This document shows positions 1 through 8,802 of a stretch of 64,000 bases of DNA, piece after piece. The DNA comes from Neoroseomonas marina (lineage in GTDB: Bacteria > Pseudomonadota > Alphaproteobacteria > Acetobacterales > Acetobacteraceae). How positions within the stretch are numbered: the stretch's first letter is position 1; every line of letters starts with the position of its first letter. Location: assembly GCF_012927745.1 (NCBI RefSeq), contig NZ_JABBKX010000001.1:372001-436000 (forward strand). The letters run 5' to 3'. The notes beneath the pieces were generated by a model. The model did not search any database. It had not been told where the DNA came from and saw only the letters and a program-made list of their open reading frames with translations. Position numbers and translations under genes: made by a program.

Positions 1-66
1 ACCTGGACCTTCGAGGGTCAGGTCCGCGGCGCGCAGTCCGTCACCCAGATCATGAACAGGGTGTAA
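1..66 (+). CDS. C-terminal fragment of an upstream gene, unidentified
   Basis: Frame 1 is open from the window edge to a TAA at 64-66 and gives the last 21 residues of a protein, ending ITQ-like ...VTQIMNRV. Only 4 nt separate it from the hcp start at 71, so it is probably co-transcribed with hcp and likely another T6SS gene (in many clusters tssC or another structural gene lies here). The fragment is too short to assign, and I do not recognise the tail. Confidence 0.6.
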   Translation, partial: TWTFEGQVRGAQSVTQIMNRV

Positions 67-70
67 AGCC

Positions 71-529
71 ATGGCGGTCGTGATGAAGGTCTCCGGCCTG
101 ACCGGGGAGAGCAAGCTGGGCGAGCAGGAAGGCTGGCTGCCGATCGAAGGCTTCGAATGGGGTGCGACCCGCAACTACACCTTCACGCACGGGATGGCGC
201 AGGTCCTCTCGGCCGCGCAACTGAAGGAAGCGGTCGTGCGGCGCCAGGCCGACAGCACCTCGGCGCAGCTCTGGATGCAGGTGACGAAGCAGGAGACGCT
301 GAAGGTGCAGGTCCGGTGGCTGCGCCCCAAGGCGACCGAGGCCACGCATTTCCTCGAGGTCACGCTGACCAACGCGCGGGTGTCGTCCATCGAGGACGCC
401 TCCGGCGGCGACCGTCCGATCGAGACGGTGAAGTTCTCCTACGAGGAGATCGAGTTCATCTACTTCGCGCTCGACGACAGCATCAACGCGGCCCAGCAGG
501 TCGTGACCTACGAGCTGCCGAAGGGCTGA
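71..529 (+). CDS. hcp: T6SS tube protein Hcp
   Basis: 152 residues, the usual length for Hcp, the protein whose hexameric rings stack to form the inner tube that the T6SS sheath propels. The sequence has the family's features: N-terminal strand MAVVMKVSGLTGES, the EGWLPIEGFEWG segment, and a C-terminal strand YEEIEFIYF followed by ITY-like QQVVTYELPKG. There is no signal peptide, as expected for a cytoplasm-assembled substrate. The ATG at 71 follows the upstream stop by 4 nt. It converges on pppA with a 12-nt gap, and the two stop codons lie in the arms of a small hairpin (527-544). Context (tssM, tssL, tssK) makes the T6SS assignment firm. Confidence 0.93.
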   Translation: MAVVMKVSGLTGESKLGEQEGWLPIEGFEWGATRNYTFTHGMAQVLSAAQLKEAVVRRQADSTSAQLWMQVTKQETLKVQVRWLRPKATEATHFLEVTLTNARVSSIEDASGGDRPIETVKFSYEEIEFIYFALDDSINAAQQVVTYELPKG

Positions 530-544
530 AGCAGCGCGGCTTCA
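527..544. terminator. Small hairpin spanning both convergent stop codons
   Basis: TGAAGC (527-532), loop AGCGCG, GCTTCA (539-544). The left arm contains the hcp stop TGA and the right arm contains the complement of the pppA stop. The 6-bp stem without a T-run is weak, so it may be only a minimal bidirectional end signal. Confidence 0.35.
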
Positions 545-1255
545 ATCCACGCAGGCGACCGCGACGACGCTGACATTGTCGCGCGCGCCGCGGCCCACCG
601 CCTCGGTCACGATGGCGGTCGGGTCGCTGCCATTCGACAGCATGGCGCCGATCTCCGCCTCCGGGATGGTCTTGAACAGACCGTCGGTGCAGAGCAGGTA
701 GCGGTCGCCTTCCATGATACGGCCCGAGACCTTGTCGAGCTCGAGTTCCCCATGGGCACCGACCGCGCGGGTGATGACGTTGGCCTGCGGATGGCTCTCG
801 GCCTCTTCCTCCCGCAGCGCGCCCTGGTCGACCAGTTCCTGCACCAGGCTGTGGTCGCGCGTCACGCGCTGCAGGACGCCGCCGCGCAGCAGGTAGCCAC
901 GCGAATCCCCCGCCCACAGCATCGCGAAATGGTCCCCGCGCGCGAGCATCACGACGACCGTGGAAGCGACGATGCGTCCGGGCCCGCGCCGCTCGGCCTC
1001 GACCTGCAGCTCGTCATGGACCGTCATCAGCTTCAGCCGCACCTGCGCCAGCAGTTCGGCGGCGGACAGGCCCGGCGGGATGGTCTGGAGCGCGGCGATG
1101 ATCGCCGTGGAGGCCACGTCCCCCGCGCCATGCCCGCCCGCGCCGTCGGCCACGGCCCAAAGGCCGATCTCCGGTCGGTCGAGCAGCGCGTCCTCGTTGC
1201 GAGGCCGCACGGCGCCGGGATGGGTGGCCGCATGGGATGTCAGACGCACGCTCAT
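542..1255 (-). CDS. pppA: T6SS-associated PP2C serine/threonine phosphatase
   Basis: 237-residue PPM/PP2C phosphatase without membrane segments, therefore cytoplasmic. Metal-binding motifs are all present: RNED (19-22), VADGAGGHGAG (35-45), AGDSRGY (115-121), LLCTDGL (187-193) and RDNVSV (225-230). In T6SS clusters this family (PppA/Stp1) reverses phosphorylation by the Hanks-type kinase PpkA and so opposes FHA-dependent activation; no kinase lies in this window. The ATG at 1255 sits in an ATGA overlap with the tagF stop, which indicates translational coupling and argues against a longer start upstream (reading through to 1423 would add 56 Arg-rich residues inside tagF). Confidence 0.88.
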   Translation of the reverse strand: MSVRLTSHAATHPGAVRPRNEDALLDRPEIGLWAVADGAGGHGAGDVASTAIIAALQTIPPGLSAAELLAQVRLKLMTVHDELQVEAERRGPGRIVASTVVVMLARGDHFAMLWAGDSRGYLLRGGVLQRVTRDHSLVQELVDQGALREEEAESHPQANVITRAVGAHGELELDKVSGRIMEGDRYLLCTDGLFKTIPEAEIGAMLSNGSDPTAIVTEAVGRGARDNVSVVAVACVD

Positions 1256-2499
1256 GCCTCGGCTTCCAGGAGGTAGGCAAAATCGTCGGGAGACGGCAGG
1301 CCATGGAGCGGCCAGACCATCGGCGGAACGCGCGACGCGCCGCGCGTCCACCAGCCACCGCCCTCGGGTGCCGGCGGCGCCGCGGCGCCATGGACGACGG
1401 CGGATGCCGCGTCGCCGGGCCACGCTTCGTCGACGGGGTCCGCGAAGCCGAGGAACTCGACGTCATCCGGAATCACGGGCGGCGCCGTGGCCTCCGGTGC
1501 CGGCACGGACTCCGGTGGCGCCGGCTCTGGCGCCGCCGCCATCAGCGTGGCCAGCGGATCGGGCCCATCGTCGTCGGACCATGAGGGCAGCGCCGCGACA
1601 GGCGGCAGGGGCGTCTCCGCGCCGCCGAGCAGCGCCTGGAGCGGGTCGGCAGGCGTATCCGCCGGCGCCGCCGCCTGGTTCGGCGCAGGCGTGGTCCCGA
1701 AGTCGCCCAGGAAGGCGTCGAAGGGATCAGGGGTCGCGGTCGGCGTCTCCCGGTCCGGTTCGCCGCCGAGCAGCATGGCGAGCGTCCCGTCGGCAGGTGG
1801 CGCAGGCGGCGCAGCGCCGCCGGCGAAGACCGACAGCACGTCGAGTTCGACAATGGAATCGGGGTCCGATCCCTTCCCCGCCGTCACGGGTCCCGTTCCG
1901 AGCAATGCCATCACGTCGTCCGGTGCCGACGGGGCGGCATCATGCGCGCCGGAGGTGTCGGCCTCATGTGCCATTGCGGCACCGGGCGGCTTGTCCCAGG
2001 CATCGTCCTGCGGCGCTCCGCCGCGGTCGGCATGCGGGGCAGTCGGTGCGAGGAGCGGGAAGGCCGTCGCAGCCGGAGGTCCGCCGGGCACCGGTATCGC
2101 CGCGGCCATGGCGTCGGCATCGGCCTGGCCGAACCGTCCGGCCAACGCCGCGCCTTCGAGCGCATCGAACCAGGCGTCGTCGGGCACGGCTGCGCCCACC
2201 GGCAACAGCGCCGCCAGCGTGATCGGAAAGCGGCGCCCCACCGTGTCGACACTCGGCAGCATCACGCCGGCCACGGCATCGGGCCCGCAGGCGCCGGCCG
2301 GCAGGGCGAAGCGCCAGGCCGGGGCGGCATCCCAGGCATCTTCCCAACGCGTTCCGAGCCCCATCCGCGCGCGGGACATCGCGGCCTGCAGCCACTCGTC
2401 CCACGGCGCGACGAAGGTCGACGGCAGGCCCCGGCGCACGAAGTCGCCATGCGCCGGCACCTTGCCGTAGAGGCCCGTCAGGGGGAGAAGGTCGGGCAT
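1252..2499 (-). CDS. tagF: T6SS-associated protein TagF with long internal insertion
   Basis: 415 residues, about twice the length of typical TagF (post-translational repressor of T6SS firing in Pseudomonas). The N-terminal ~150 residues are typical: TGLYGKVPAHGDFVRRGLP, PWDEWL, and a GVMLPSVDTVGRRFPIT segment. The domain's characteristic C-terminal piece, WWTRG...GLPSPDDFAYLL (residues ~383-410), appears only after an insertion of about 230 Pro/Ala/Asp-rich residues. That insertion repeats a short hydrophobic motif (DDVMALLG, DVLSVFAGG, GTLAMLLGG, DPFDAFLG, DPLQALLGG, DPLATLMA). The ATG at 2499 overlaps the tssM end by 22 nt. Role as a regulator is family knowledge; the function of the insertion is unknown. 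Confidence 0.85.
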   Translation of the reverse strand: MPDLLPLTGLYGKVPAHGDFVRRGLPSTFVAPWDEWLQAAMSRARMGLGTRWEDAWDAAPAWRFALPAGACGPDAVAGVMLPSVDTVGRRFPITLAALLPVGAAVPDDAWFDALEGAALAGRFGQADADAMAAAIPVPGGPPAATAFPLLAPTAPHADRGGAPQDDAWDKPPGAAMAHEADTSGAHDAAPSAPDDVMALLGTGPVTAGKGSDPDSIVELDVLSVFAGGAAPPAPPADGTLAMLLGGEPDRETPTATPDPFDAFLGDFGTTPAPNQAAAPADTPADPLQALLGGAETPLPPVAALPSWSDDDGPDPLATLMAAAPEPAPPESVPAPEATAPPVIPDDVEFLGFADPVDEAWPGDAASAVVHGAAAPPAPEGGGWWTRGASRVPPMVWPLHGLPSPDDFAYLLEAEA

Positions 2500-5400
2500 C
2501 GGAACTGCTGGAGCGCGGCCAGGCCGAAGGGATGCTGGGAGCTCCCCGCGCGCAGTTCGAAGTCGATCGTCCTTTCCCCCTGTTGGACGCGAAGGCGCAG
2601 GCGCTCGGGCGACGGCCCGGCGGCCAGCGTGCTGTTGCGGCGCATGACGAGCCGCATCGCCGACCACGGCCCGTCATAGGCGAGCGGACCGACGGTGGAC
2701 GGCGGATCGAAGGTCAGCGTCGTGTTGCCGCGCGCCGGCCAGGACATCGCGATCGGGCGGGCCGAACCGCCCTGCGCGATCTCCGTGCGCGTGCCCTCGA
2801 ATTCGAGGATCGCCTGCGTCGCCCCCGGATCCATGCTGCGCGGCACCAGGTCGAAGCGCAGACCCAGCGAGGCGGCGGAGGGATAGAAGGCATCCCGGAT
2901 CTGCGCCGCGCGCTGGAACTGCATCAGGTCCGCCGCGCTGATCGGCGGCGGCAGCCCATCGGTCGCCATCGGGCGCCACGGGTTCTGCGTCGTATCGACA
3001 TACTGGCGGACATTCTGCGTGAAGAACTGGTCGAAGACGCCGCCGCGGCCGAACAGCCGGTTGAAGTCGTCGACCGGCAGGTCTTCCCCGTTGATGTTGA
3101 AGGGGAAGCGCTGGTCGAGCCCGCGGCAGGCCGGGGCAAGCTGCTGGGCCGCCGCCGCCGCGATCGCCGCCTTCGCCCCGCCGCCACGCGCGACGTTGGT
3201 CTGGGTGACCATCGCGTTCAGCCAGCGCTGGATCGGCTGCGGCTGGCGCGCCGCTTCCGCCTGCAGTCGCTGCCCGGGATCGAGCCCCGCCGGCTGCGCC
3301 GGCACAGTGCCGGGCGGCGCGGTGGCGAGGCGCTGCACCTGCACGAACAGGTCGTTGACGATGCGCAGCACGCCGTCGATCGGGTCGCCCGAGGCGGTGC
3401 GCAGCGCTTCGAAGCGCTGCTCGACGATGGCGGCGACGGGCTCGGCGCCGGTCGGCTCCTGCTGCTGCGGCGGCTGGCCGGGCTGCGGCGCGGGCCGCGG
3501 CTGACGACCGGGCGGCGCCCAGCCCTGCGGCGGCGTGCCGAGCGTCAACTGCCGCGAGATCGAGCGCAGCAGGTCCTTCACCGGCGAGTTCGGCGCGCCG
3601 AGGATGTTCAGCGCCTCCGCCTGTGCCGGCAGCGCGGGCGGCAGCGGGAGCAGGTTGATGTCGTCGAGCATGCGCTGCCACTGCCGGACGTATTCCTCGG
3701 CGTAGAGGCGCAGCACCTCCTGCTCCAGCCGCACCGGGTCGTCGGTGCCGAGGTTCGCTCCCTCCGGCCCGAGCACCCAGTATTCCGCGACACCCTGCCG
3801 CACCGCCTGGCCCAGCACGGGCAGCAACCCGCGATAGAGGCCATCGAGCGTGTAGAGCGCCGGCACGCCATCGGTCAGCGGCGCGCCGGAGGCCCGGGTG
3901 AAGTAGCGCTGGCCCGCCTGGCCGAGCGCATCGGACGGGCGCCAGGGCTGGACATTCGCCGCCGCCGCCGCGGTCTGCAGGCGGGACGCGACGCGGTCGG
4001 CCAGCGGCAGGCGCGAGAAGATGCGCCGCGACGCATCGACCAGCGCGCCATCCACCGGATAGCGGAGGAAGTTGCGCCCGATCGTCGCGTCGAGATGCGC
4101 CATCAGCGAATCCCGCACCGGCTGGTTCACCTGGCCGGGGAAGGTGCGCAGCCAGTCACGCGCGAACCAGGACTTCACGAGGTCGGCGTCGAGCGGCCCC
4201 TCCTGCCCCAGCATCAGATAGGCCCGCGTGGCGTCGTAGAGCTCGTCGGGCCGCTGGAAGGCGGCGCGCATCTCCTGCTCCAGCCGCGCGAGCAGCCGCG
4301 GCAGGAAGGACCGATCGAGCGCGCGGCGATAGGCGGCATTGGCGCCGGCGACGAGCTTGCCTTCCTGGCTCAGCCCGAGACCGCCGCCATCCCCGCGTGC
4401 CGCCGGCGGCAGGTCGCGCGCCGCGTCGAGGTAGGGAAGAACGCGGCGGAACTCGGCCTCGCTGATCCGTTCGAAGGGAATGCCCTGCGACGCCTGCTCG
4501 GCCTTCGCGACCTGCTCGGACAGCCGGCGCTCGCGCGCCTGCTCGTCGCTCCAGGACTTCCAGCCATAGAGGCCGCCGCCCAGCGTCACGAGGCCCGCGA
4601 TCGACCACGCGGCAATGGCGACGACGCGCCGCCGCTTGTCCGCCTTGCGATCGCCGGAGGCGAGCCGCGCCTCGTTGAAGATGACGTCCTTCAGCAGCCT
4701 GGTGATGAAGTAGGCGCGGCCCTTCTGCTGCATGACCGCGGCCGGGCGGCGCGGGTCGAGGCCGAAGGAGCGCGACAGCGCGCCGGCCAGGCGGTCGAGC
4801 GGGCTGCCCTCCTGGGTGCCGGAGGTGAAGTAGACGCCGCGCAGCATCGGCGCGGGATCGAGCCGCGTGCCGCCGAAGGCCGCGGTGACGAAGGCCGTGA
4901 GCGGCGCCTCGAGCGAGGCGAACTGCGCCGGAAAACCTGCGAGCGCCGCGCGCTGCTGCGGCCCGCGTTCCTGCTGCAGCCGCTCGAGCATGCGGTCCTG
5001 CAGACGCGAGAGCAGCGCCTGGAACTCCTCGGCGAACTTCGAGACGGGGCCAATCTCGCTCGCCGTCTGCACCGGGAAGGTGAAGCCCCACACCTGCTCG
5101 CGCGCAGTCTTGTCGAGGTCGTCGTAGAATTCCATGAAGCCAGCCAGCAGGTCGGCCTTGCTGATCATGAAGTAGACCGGCAGGCGCTGGCCGAGCTTCT
5201 CCTCGAGCTCCTTGATGCGCCGGCGCACGGCGCGGGCATGCTGCTCACGCTCGGCGGGGCCGAGGCGGGAGATCATGTCCACGCCGAAGGTGACCATCAC
5301 GCCGTTCAGCGGCAGGCGCGGGCGCGACTTCTTGAGCAGGTTGAGGAAGCGTTCCCACCCCGCCTTGTCGGCCGCCGCGTCGGAATCCTGGCTGGTGTAG

Positions 5401-5942
5401 CGGCCCGCCGTGTCAATCAGCACGGCGTTGTCCGTCAGCCACCATTCGCACAGACGGGTGCCGCCGACGCCCTGCAGCTTGCCGCCGTCGGTCAGCGGGA
5501 ACTCGAGGCCGGAATTGGCGAGCGCCGTCGTCTTGCCCGAACCCGGCGGGCCGATGATGACGTACCAGGGCTGCTCGTAGAGAAAGCCGCCCTTCTTGCC
5601 CGAGGTCGCCTTCAGCTTGTCCAGCGCGGCGGTCAGCTTGTCGCGGAGCTCGGCCTCTTCCTCGGCCGCGCGGTCGGCGCCGGGATCGGGCTCGGCGATG
5701 CCCTGCACCAGCAGCGCATCCCGGCGCCGCTTGCGCCGGTCCATGATCCAGATGAAGCCGAGCACGATCACGAACAGGACCGCACAGAGGATCATCCGGT
5801 TGATCTCGCTCGCGAGCGGCGAGACGCCGTTCACCGTGAGCAGCGGCCCGAACAGCCAGATCACCGGCAGCAGAAGGCTCACGCCAGCCAAGGCAGCCAG
5901 CGCGCGACCCGACAGGAACGGGGCGAAGACCTGAAGGATCAT
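2478..5942 (-). CDS. tssM: T6SS inner-membrane ATPase-like protein TssM (IcmF)
   Basis: 1154 residues, the expected size. TssM spans the inner membrane and contacts the outer-membrane lipoprotein TssJ, forming the envelope complex with TssL. Two N-terminal membrane segments (about 16-36 and 48-67) are followed by a cytoplasmic domain with a Walker A motif GPPGSGKT (131-138) and DTAGRY, then a third membrane segment near residue 440 and a large periplasmic region. The start is the ATG at 5942, two bases after the tssL stop; longer readings run back through tssL. A Pro/Gln-rich stretch (coding positions ~3430-3530) interrupts the periplasmic part. Walker A is intact, unlike in some TssM proteins. 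Confidence 0.95.
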   Translation of the reverse strand: MILQVFAPFLSGRALAALAGVSLLLPVIWLFGPLLTVNGVSPLASEINRMILCAVLFVIVLGFIWIMDRRKRRRDALLVQGIAEPDPGADRAAEEEAELRDKLTAALDKLKATSGKKGGFLYEQPWYVIIGPPGSGKTTALANSGLEFPLTDGGKLQGVGGTRLCEWWLTDNAVLIDTAGRYTSQDSDAAADKAGWERFLNLLKKSRPRLPLNGVMVTFGVDMISRLGPAEREQHARAVRRRIKELEEKLGQRLPVYFMISKADLLAGFMEFYDDLDKTAREQVWGFTFPVQTASEIGPVSKFAEEFQALLSRLQDRMLERLQQERGPQQRAALAGFPAQFASLEAPLTAFVTAAFGGTRLDPAPMLRGVYFTSGTQEGSPLDRLAGALSRSFGLDPRRPAAVMQQKGRAYFITRLLKDVIFNEARLASGDRKADKRRRVVAIAAWSIAGLVTLGGGLYGWKSWSDEQARERRLSEQVAKAEQASQGIPFERISEAEFRRVLPYLDAARDLPPAARGDGGGLGLSQEGKLVAGANAAYRRALDRSFLPRLLARLEQEMRAAFQRPDELYDATRAYLMLGQEGPLDADLVKSWFARDWLRTFPGQVNQPVRDSLMAHLDATIGRNFLRYPVDGALVDASRRIFSRLPLADRVASRLQTAAAAANVQPWRPSDALGQAGQRYFTRASGAPLTDGVPALYTLDGLYRGLLPVLGQAVRQGVAEYWVLGPEGANLGTDDPVRLEQEVLRLYAEEYVRQWQRMLDDINLLPLPPALPAQAEALNILGAPNSPVKDLLRSISRQLTLGTPPQGWAPPGRQPRPAPQPGQPPQQQEPTGAEPVAAIVEQRFEALRTASGDPIDGVLRIVNDLFVQVQRLATAPPGTVPAQPAGLDPGQRLQAEAARQPQPIQRWLNAMVTQTNVARGGGAKAAIAAAAAQQLAPACRGLDQRFPFNINGEDLPVDDFNRLFGRGGVFDQFFTQNVRQYVDTTQNPWRPMATDGLPPPISAADLMQFQRAAQIRDAFYPSAASLGLRFDLVPRSMDPGATQAILEFEGTRTEIAQGGSARPIAMSWPARGNTTLTFDPPSTVGPLAYDGPWSAMRLVMRRNSTLAAGPSPERLRLRVQQGERTIDFELRAGSSQHPFGLAALQQFRCPTFSP

Positions 5943-5944
5943 GG

Positions 5945-7396
5945 TCAGCGGGTCCCCCGCAGCAGGACGACTTCGATGCGCCGGTTCTGCTCGCGCCCTT
6001 CGGCGGTGCGATTGTCGGCGATGGGCTCGGCGTCGGCGCGCCCTTCGGCGGAGAACCGGGCCGGGTCGCCGGAGGCCGCGGCGATGATCTGCTCGGCCGC
6101 CTCGGCCCGCGCCTGCGAGAGATGGAAGTTCGACGGGAAGCGCACGGTGCGGATCGGCTGGTTGTCGGAATGGCCGATCACCTGCACCCGCCCGGGTTCG
6201 GTGCGCAGCCCCTGCCCCACCCGCTGGAGGATAGGGACGAAGCGCTGCTCGACGGTCGCCGAGCCGGAGGCGAACATGCCCGTGCCCTTCAGCCGCACGG
6301 TCACCGACCGGCCATCGCCGAACACGCTGAGCAGGCCCTGGTCGATCTCGGGCTTGAGGAACTGCTGCAGCGTCATCAGGAAGTCGGGCGGCGGCGGCGG
6401 CAGGAAGGCCGGCGGCGCCGGTGGCGGCGCAGGCGGCTGCGGCGGCGCGGCGCGCACGATCTCGGGCACCATGCCCGGCGGCAGCGCGGCCATCCGATCG
6501 TAGAGTCCGTCCGAGCCCTCGTTCATCGCATTCGCCAGCCAGGCGTAGCCCATGCCCAGCGCGAAGACCGCGACGCAGGCGGCGACCCAGGCGGGCACGC
6601 CCTTGCGCGGCCCGCGATGCGGCGCGTCGACGCCCTTCCAGTGCGGCGAGAGCTCGCGCTCCCACGGCGGGCGCACCTGCGTGAGAAGCTGGTAGAGGCC
6701 CTCGCGGATGCGCTCGAGTTCCGAAGCGCCGCGCGGCGACAGGCGGTAGCGGCCCTGGAAGCCGAGGGCGAGGCAGAAATAGGTCAGCTCGAGCGCGTCC
6801 TTCCAGCGCCCGGGATCCTTCTGCATGCCCGCGAGCACGTCGAAGAAGCGGTCGCCCGACTTCACTTCCTGGTGGAAGGTCGCGACGAGGGACTGCACCG
6901 ACCAGACGCTGCCCTGGCCCCAGTTGTAGGACAACACCACGTCGTCGAGGCTGGCGCAGATGATGTAGTGCGCCGCGCGCAGCTGTTCCTGGCTGACGCC
7001 GAGTTCCTGCGCGTCCTTCTCGAACTGCGCGAGGGCGCGCAGCGTGCGTTCGCGCAGTTCCTGCCCCTGGGGCGGCGCCGTCGTGCCGGCGTTGGCGAGG
7101 CGCGCGAGCAGGTCGAGCAGCGGCTGTGCCGCGGCCACGAGCGGGCCGATACCGACCCTGGGCAGCTGGTCCGCCTCGCCCGCCAGGCGCGGCGCGGATT
7201 CACCGCGCGGCGCAGCACCCGCGCCCGGCCCGGCACCGGTCGGCAGCCCGGGCATGCCGCCCATCGGCGGCGGCCCGGCGGGACGGTAGGGCGCCGGTCC
7301 GGCCGGCTGGGGGCGCGGCGGCGGCGCGCCGCCGCCTGGGCCCCGGACGACCGTGCGGTCGCTGTCGTCCGGTTCGGCGAAGGGATTGTCGCTCAT
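5945..7396 (-). CDS. tssL: T6SS protein TssL (DotU) with C-terminal OmpA domain
   Basis: 483 residues. Domains in order: a disordered N-terminus (1-60) beginning SDNPFAEPDDSDRTVVR, a DotU-type cytoplasmic domain (~60-265), one membrane segment (~265-288, VPAWVAACVAVFALGMGYAW), a Pro-rich linker, and an OmpA-like peptidoglycan-binding domain (~350-483) with VIGHSDNQPI and a terminal NRRIEVVLL. This is the evolved form of TssL that anchors the complex to peptidoglycan. The N-terminal SDRTVVR block resembles the phosphothreonine site that FHA proteins bind in Agrobacterium TssL; here the candidate is Thr15. Two bases separate it from tssM. Confidence 0.95.
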   Translation of the reverse strand: MSDNPFAEPDDSDRTVVRGPGGGAPPPRPQPAGPAPYRPAGPPPMGGMPGLPTGAGPGAGAAPRGESAPRLAGEADQLPRVGIGPLVAAAQPLLDLLARLANAGTTAPPQGQELRERTLRALAQFEKDAQELGVSQEQLRAAHYIICASLDDVVLSYNWGQGSVWSVQSLVATFHQEVKSGDRFFDVLAGMQKDPGRWKDALELTYFCLALGFQGRYRLSPRGASELERIREGLYQLLTQVRPPWERELSPHWKGVDAPHRGPRKGVPAWVAACVAVFALGMGYAWLANAMNEGSDGLYDRMAALPPGMVPEIVRAAPPQPPAPPPAPPAFLPPPPPDFLMTLQQFLKPEIDQGLLSVFGDGRSVTVRLKGTGMFASGSATVEQRFVPILQRVGQGLRTEPGRVQVIGHSDNQPIRTVRFPSNFHLSQARAEAAEQIIAAASGDPARFSAEGRADAEPIADNRTAEGREQNRRIEVVLLRGTR

Positions 7397-7436
7397 CGCG
7401 CGCGGTCCTTCGGTTCAGCCTCGACCATCCGCAGCA

Positions 7437-8774
7437 TCATCCGCGGATGGCCCAGAGTTCCATCTTGAGGTTCGGGAAATCGCCGGAGACATGGATGGCG
7501 AAGGCCCCGGAATTCTGCATCTGCGCCCAATGCTGGCTGCCGCGGTCGAGCTCGAAGTAGACGGCGGCCGCATGGAACGGCAGCTGGCGCGGCGCGACGG
7601 GCAGCGGGCGCACCTGGATGCCCGGCAGCGCGACGTTCACCAGTTCGCGGATGTGCTCGACGGCGCCGATCTTCACCTGGTTGGGGAAGACGCGACGGAT
7701 CTGTTCCGACGGCATGTCCGCCTGGACGGTGAGGACGAACTGGCTCGAGCGCAGCACGGTGCGGTCGACGATCGGGCCGACGCGCACGCCGAACTGGCGT
7801 TCCTGCAGCGGGATCGAGACGGCGCTGGTCTCGAGCACCATGGACAGGCTGCGCCGCAGGTCGGCCACGACCGGCGCGAAGGACCGCTGCAGGTCCTCGT
7901 GCCGATAGGCGGGATAGGTCGCCGCCATGCGCTTGGGATCGGTGAAGGTCGCGAGCTCCCCCGCAAGCTGCACCAGCGCAGCGTAAAGCGATTCCGGATG
8001 CACGTTGCCCGCATCGGCCCAGTGCGCGAGCAGCGGCTGCCAGCGGTTCACGGCTTGCAGCAGCAGGAAGTCCGCGACCTCGGCGACGCCGCGCGCGCCC
8101 GGCTGGGACAGCCGCGCGCCGAGCGCTTCCGCGCGCTGGCCGAGCATGCCGACAAGTTCGCTCACCAGGTTCCCGAGCGGCGGGGAGGCCGAGACGCGCA
8201 GGCAGGGCGGGATGAAGCGCTCATCCACCACGACGCGGCGGTCGGCCTGTACCTCGACCACGCGGGTCAGGCCGATCGCCGAAAAGCCGGCGCGTTCCTC
8301 GGTCTCGAGCATGAAGCGCAGGCGGGGGCGACCGACCTGCAGTTCCGCCGGCACCGTCGCGTCGGAATGGGTGTCGAAGGCCTCGAAGCCGCGCATCCCG
8401 TAGCGCGCCGCGGCCATCTCGGGGCCTTCGCTGAAGGCGATCTCGGGGCTGCCGGGCTGGCGCACCGGAAGGGCCAGGTAGACCACGCAGTTGCGCGTGC
8501 CCTCCGGCAGGTCGAGCGGCGCCGGCTGGTCGGCATGGCCGGGGATGGAGAAGGGCGTGCCGTCCTCCATCACGCCGGTCGCCGAAGCCACGGCGAACTT
8601 GCCCGCTGCGAGCAGGTCGCGGTCGAGCGACAGTTCCGTGATCCCCCAGGGATGCGGCCTGAGCGGCGCGGCGCGCGCCTGCAGCATCCACTCGAAGTGC
8701 CGGTCCTGCTGCTGGAAGTGCTGGGCACGGAGGAACATGCCCTCCTGCCAGACCACCTTGTCGTGCCAGAGCAT
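7437..8774 (-). CDS. tssK: T6SS baseplate protein TssK
   Basis: 445 residues, normal for TssK, the baseplate trimer that connects the baseplate to the TssM-TssL membrane complex. The start MLWHDKVVWQEGMFLRAQHF and the following QQQDRH are hallmarks of the family, as are the middle PPCLRVSAS and the C-terminal HAAAVYFELDRGS blocks. No signal peptide. It lies 40 nt upstream of tssL and 28 nt downstream of tagH, so it belongs to the same transcription unit. Confidence 0.95.
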   Translation of the reverse strand: MLWHDKVVWQEGMFLRAQHFQQQDRHFEWMLQARAAPLRPHPWGITELSLDRDLLAAGKFAVASATGVMEDGTPFSIPGHADQPAPLDLPEGTRNCVVYLALPVRQPGSPEIAFSEGPEMAAARYGMRGFEAFDTHSDATVPAELQVGRPRLRFMLETEERAGFSAIGLTRVVEVQADRRVVVDERFIPPCLRVSASPPLGNLVSELVGMLGQRAEALGARLSQPGARGVAEVADFLLLQAVNRWQPLLAHWADAGNVHPESLYAALVQLAGELATFTDPKRMAATYPAYRHEDLQRSFAPVVADLRRSLSMVLETSAVSIPLQERQFGVRVGPIVDRTVLRSSQFVLTVQADMPSEQIRRVFPNQVKIGAVEHIRELVNVALPGIQVRPLPVAPRQLPFHAAAVYFELDRGSQHWAQMQNSGAFAIHVSGDFPNLKMELWAIRG

Positions 8775-8802
8775 CCGCTACGCGCTCCCCTGCCCCCGGC
8801 CC

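Noticed and set aside
1368-2052. Frameshift or pseudogene explanation for the long TagF
   Set aside because: The frame is open across the insertion and the C-terminal family segment continues in frame, so it is an in-frame insertion, not a break.
2532-6503. 1323-residue plus-strand reading frame opposite tssM and tssL
   Set aside because: High-GC antisense shadow. The minus-strand frames encode complete T6SS proteins with Walker A and OmpA motifs; the shadow has none and is Arg-rich.
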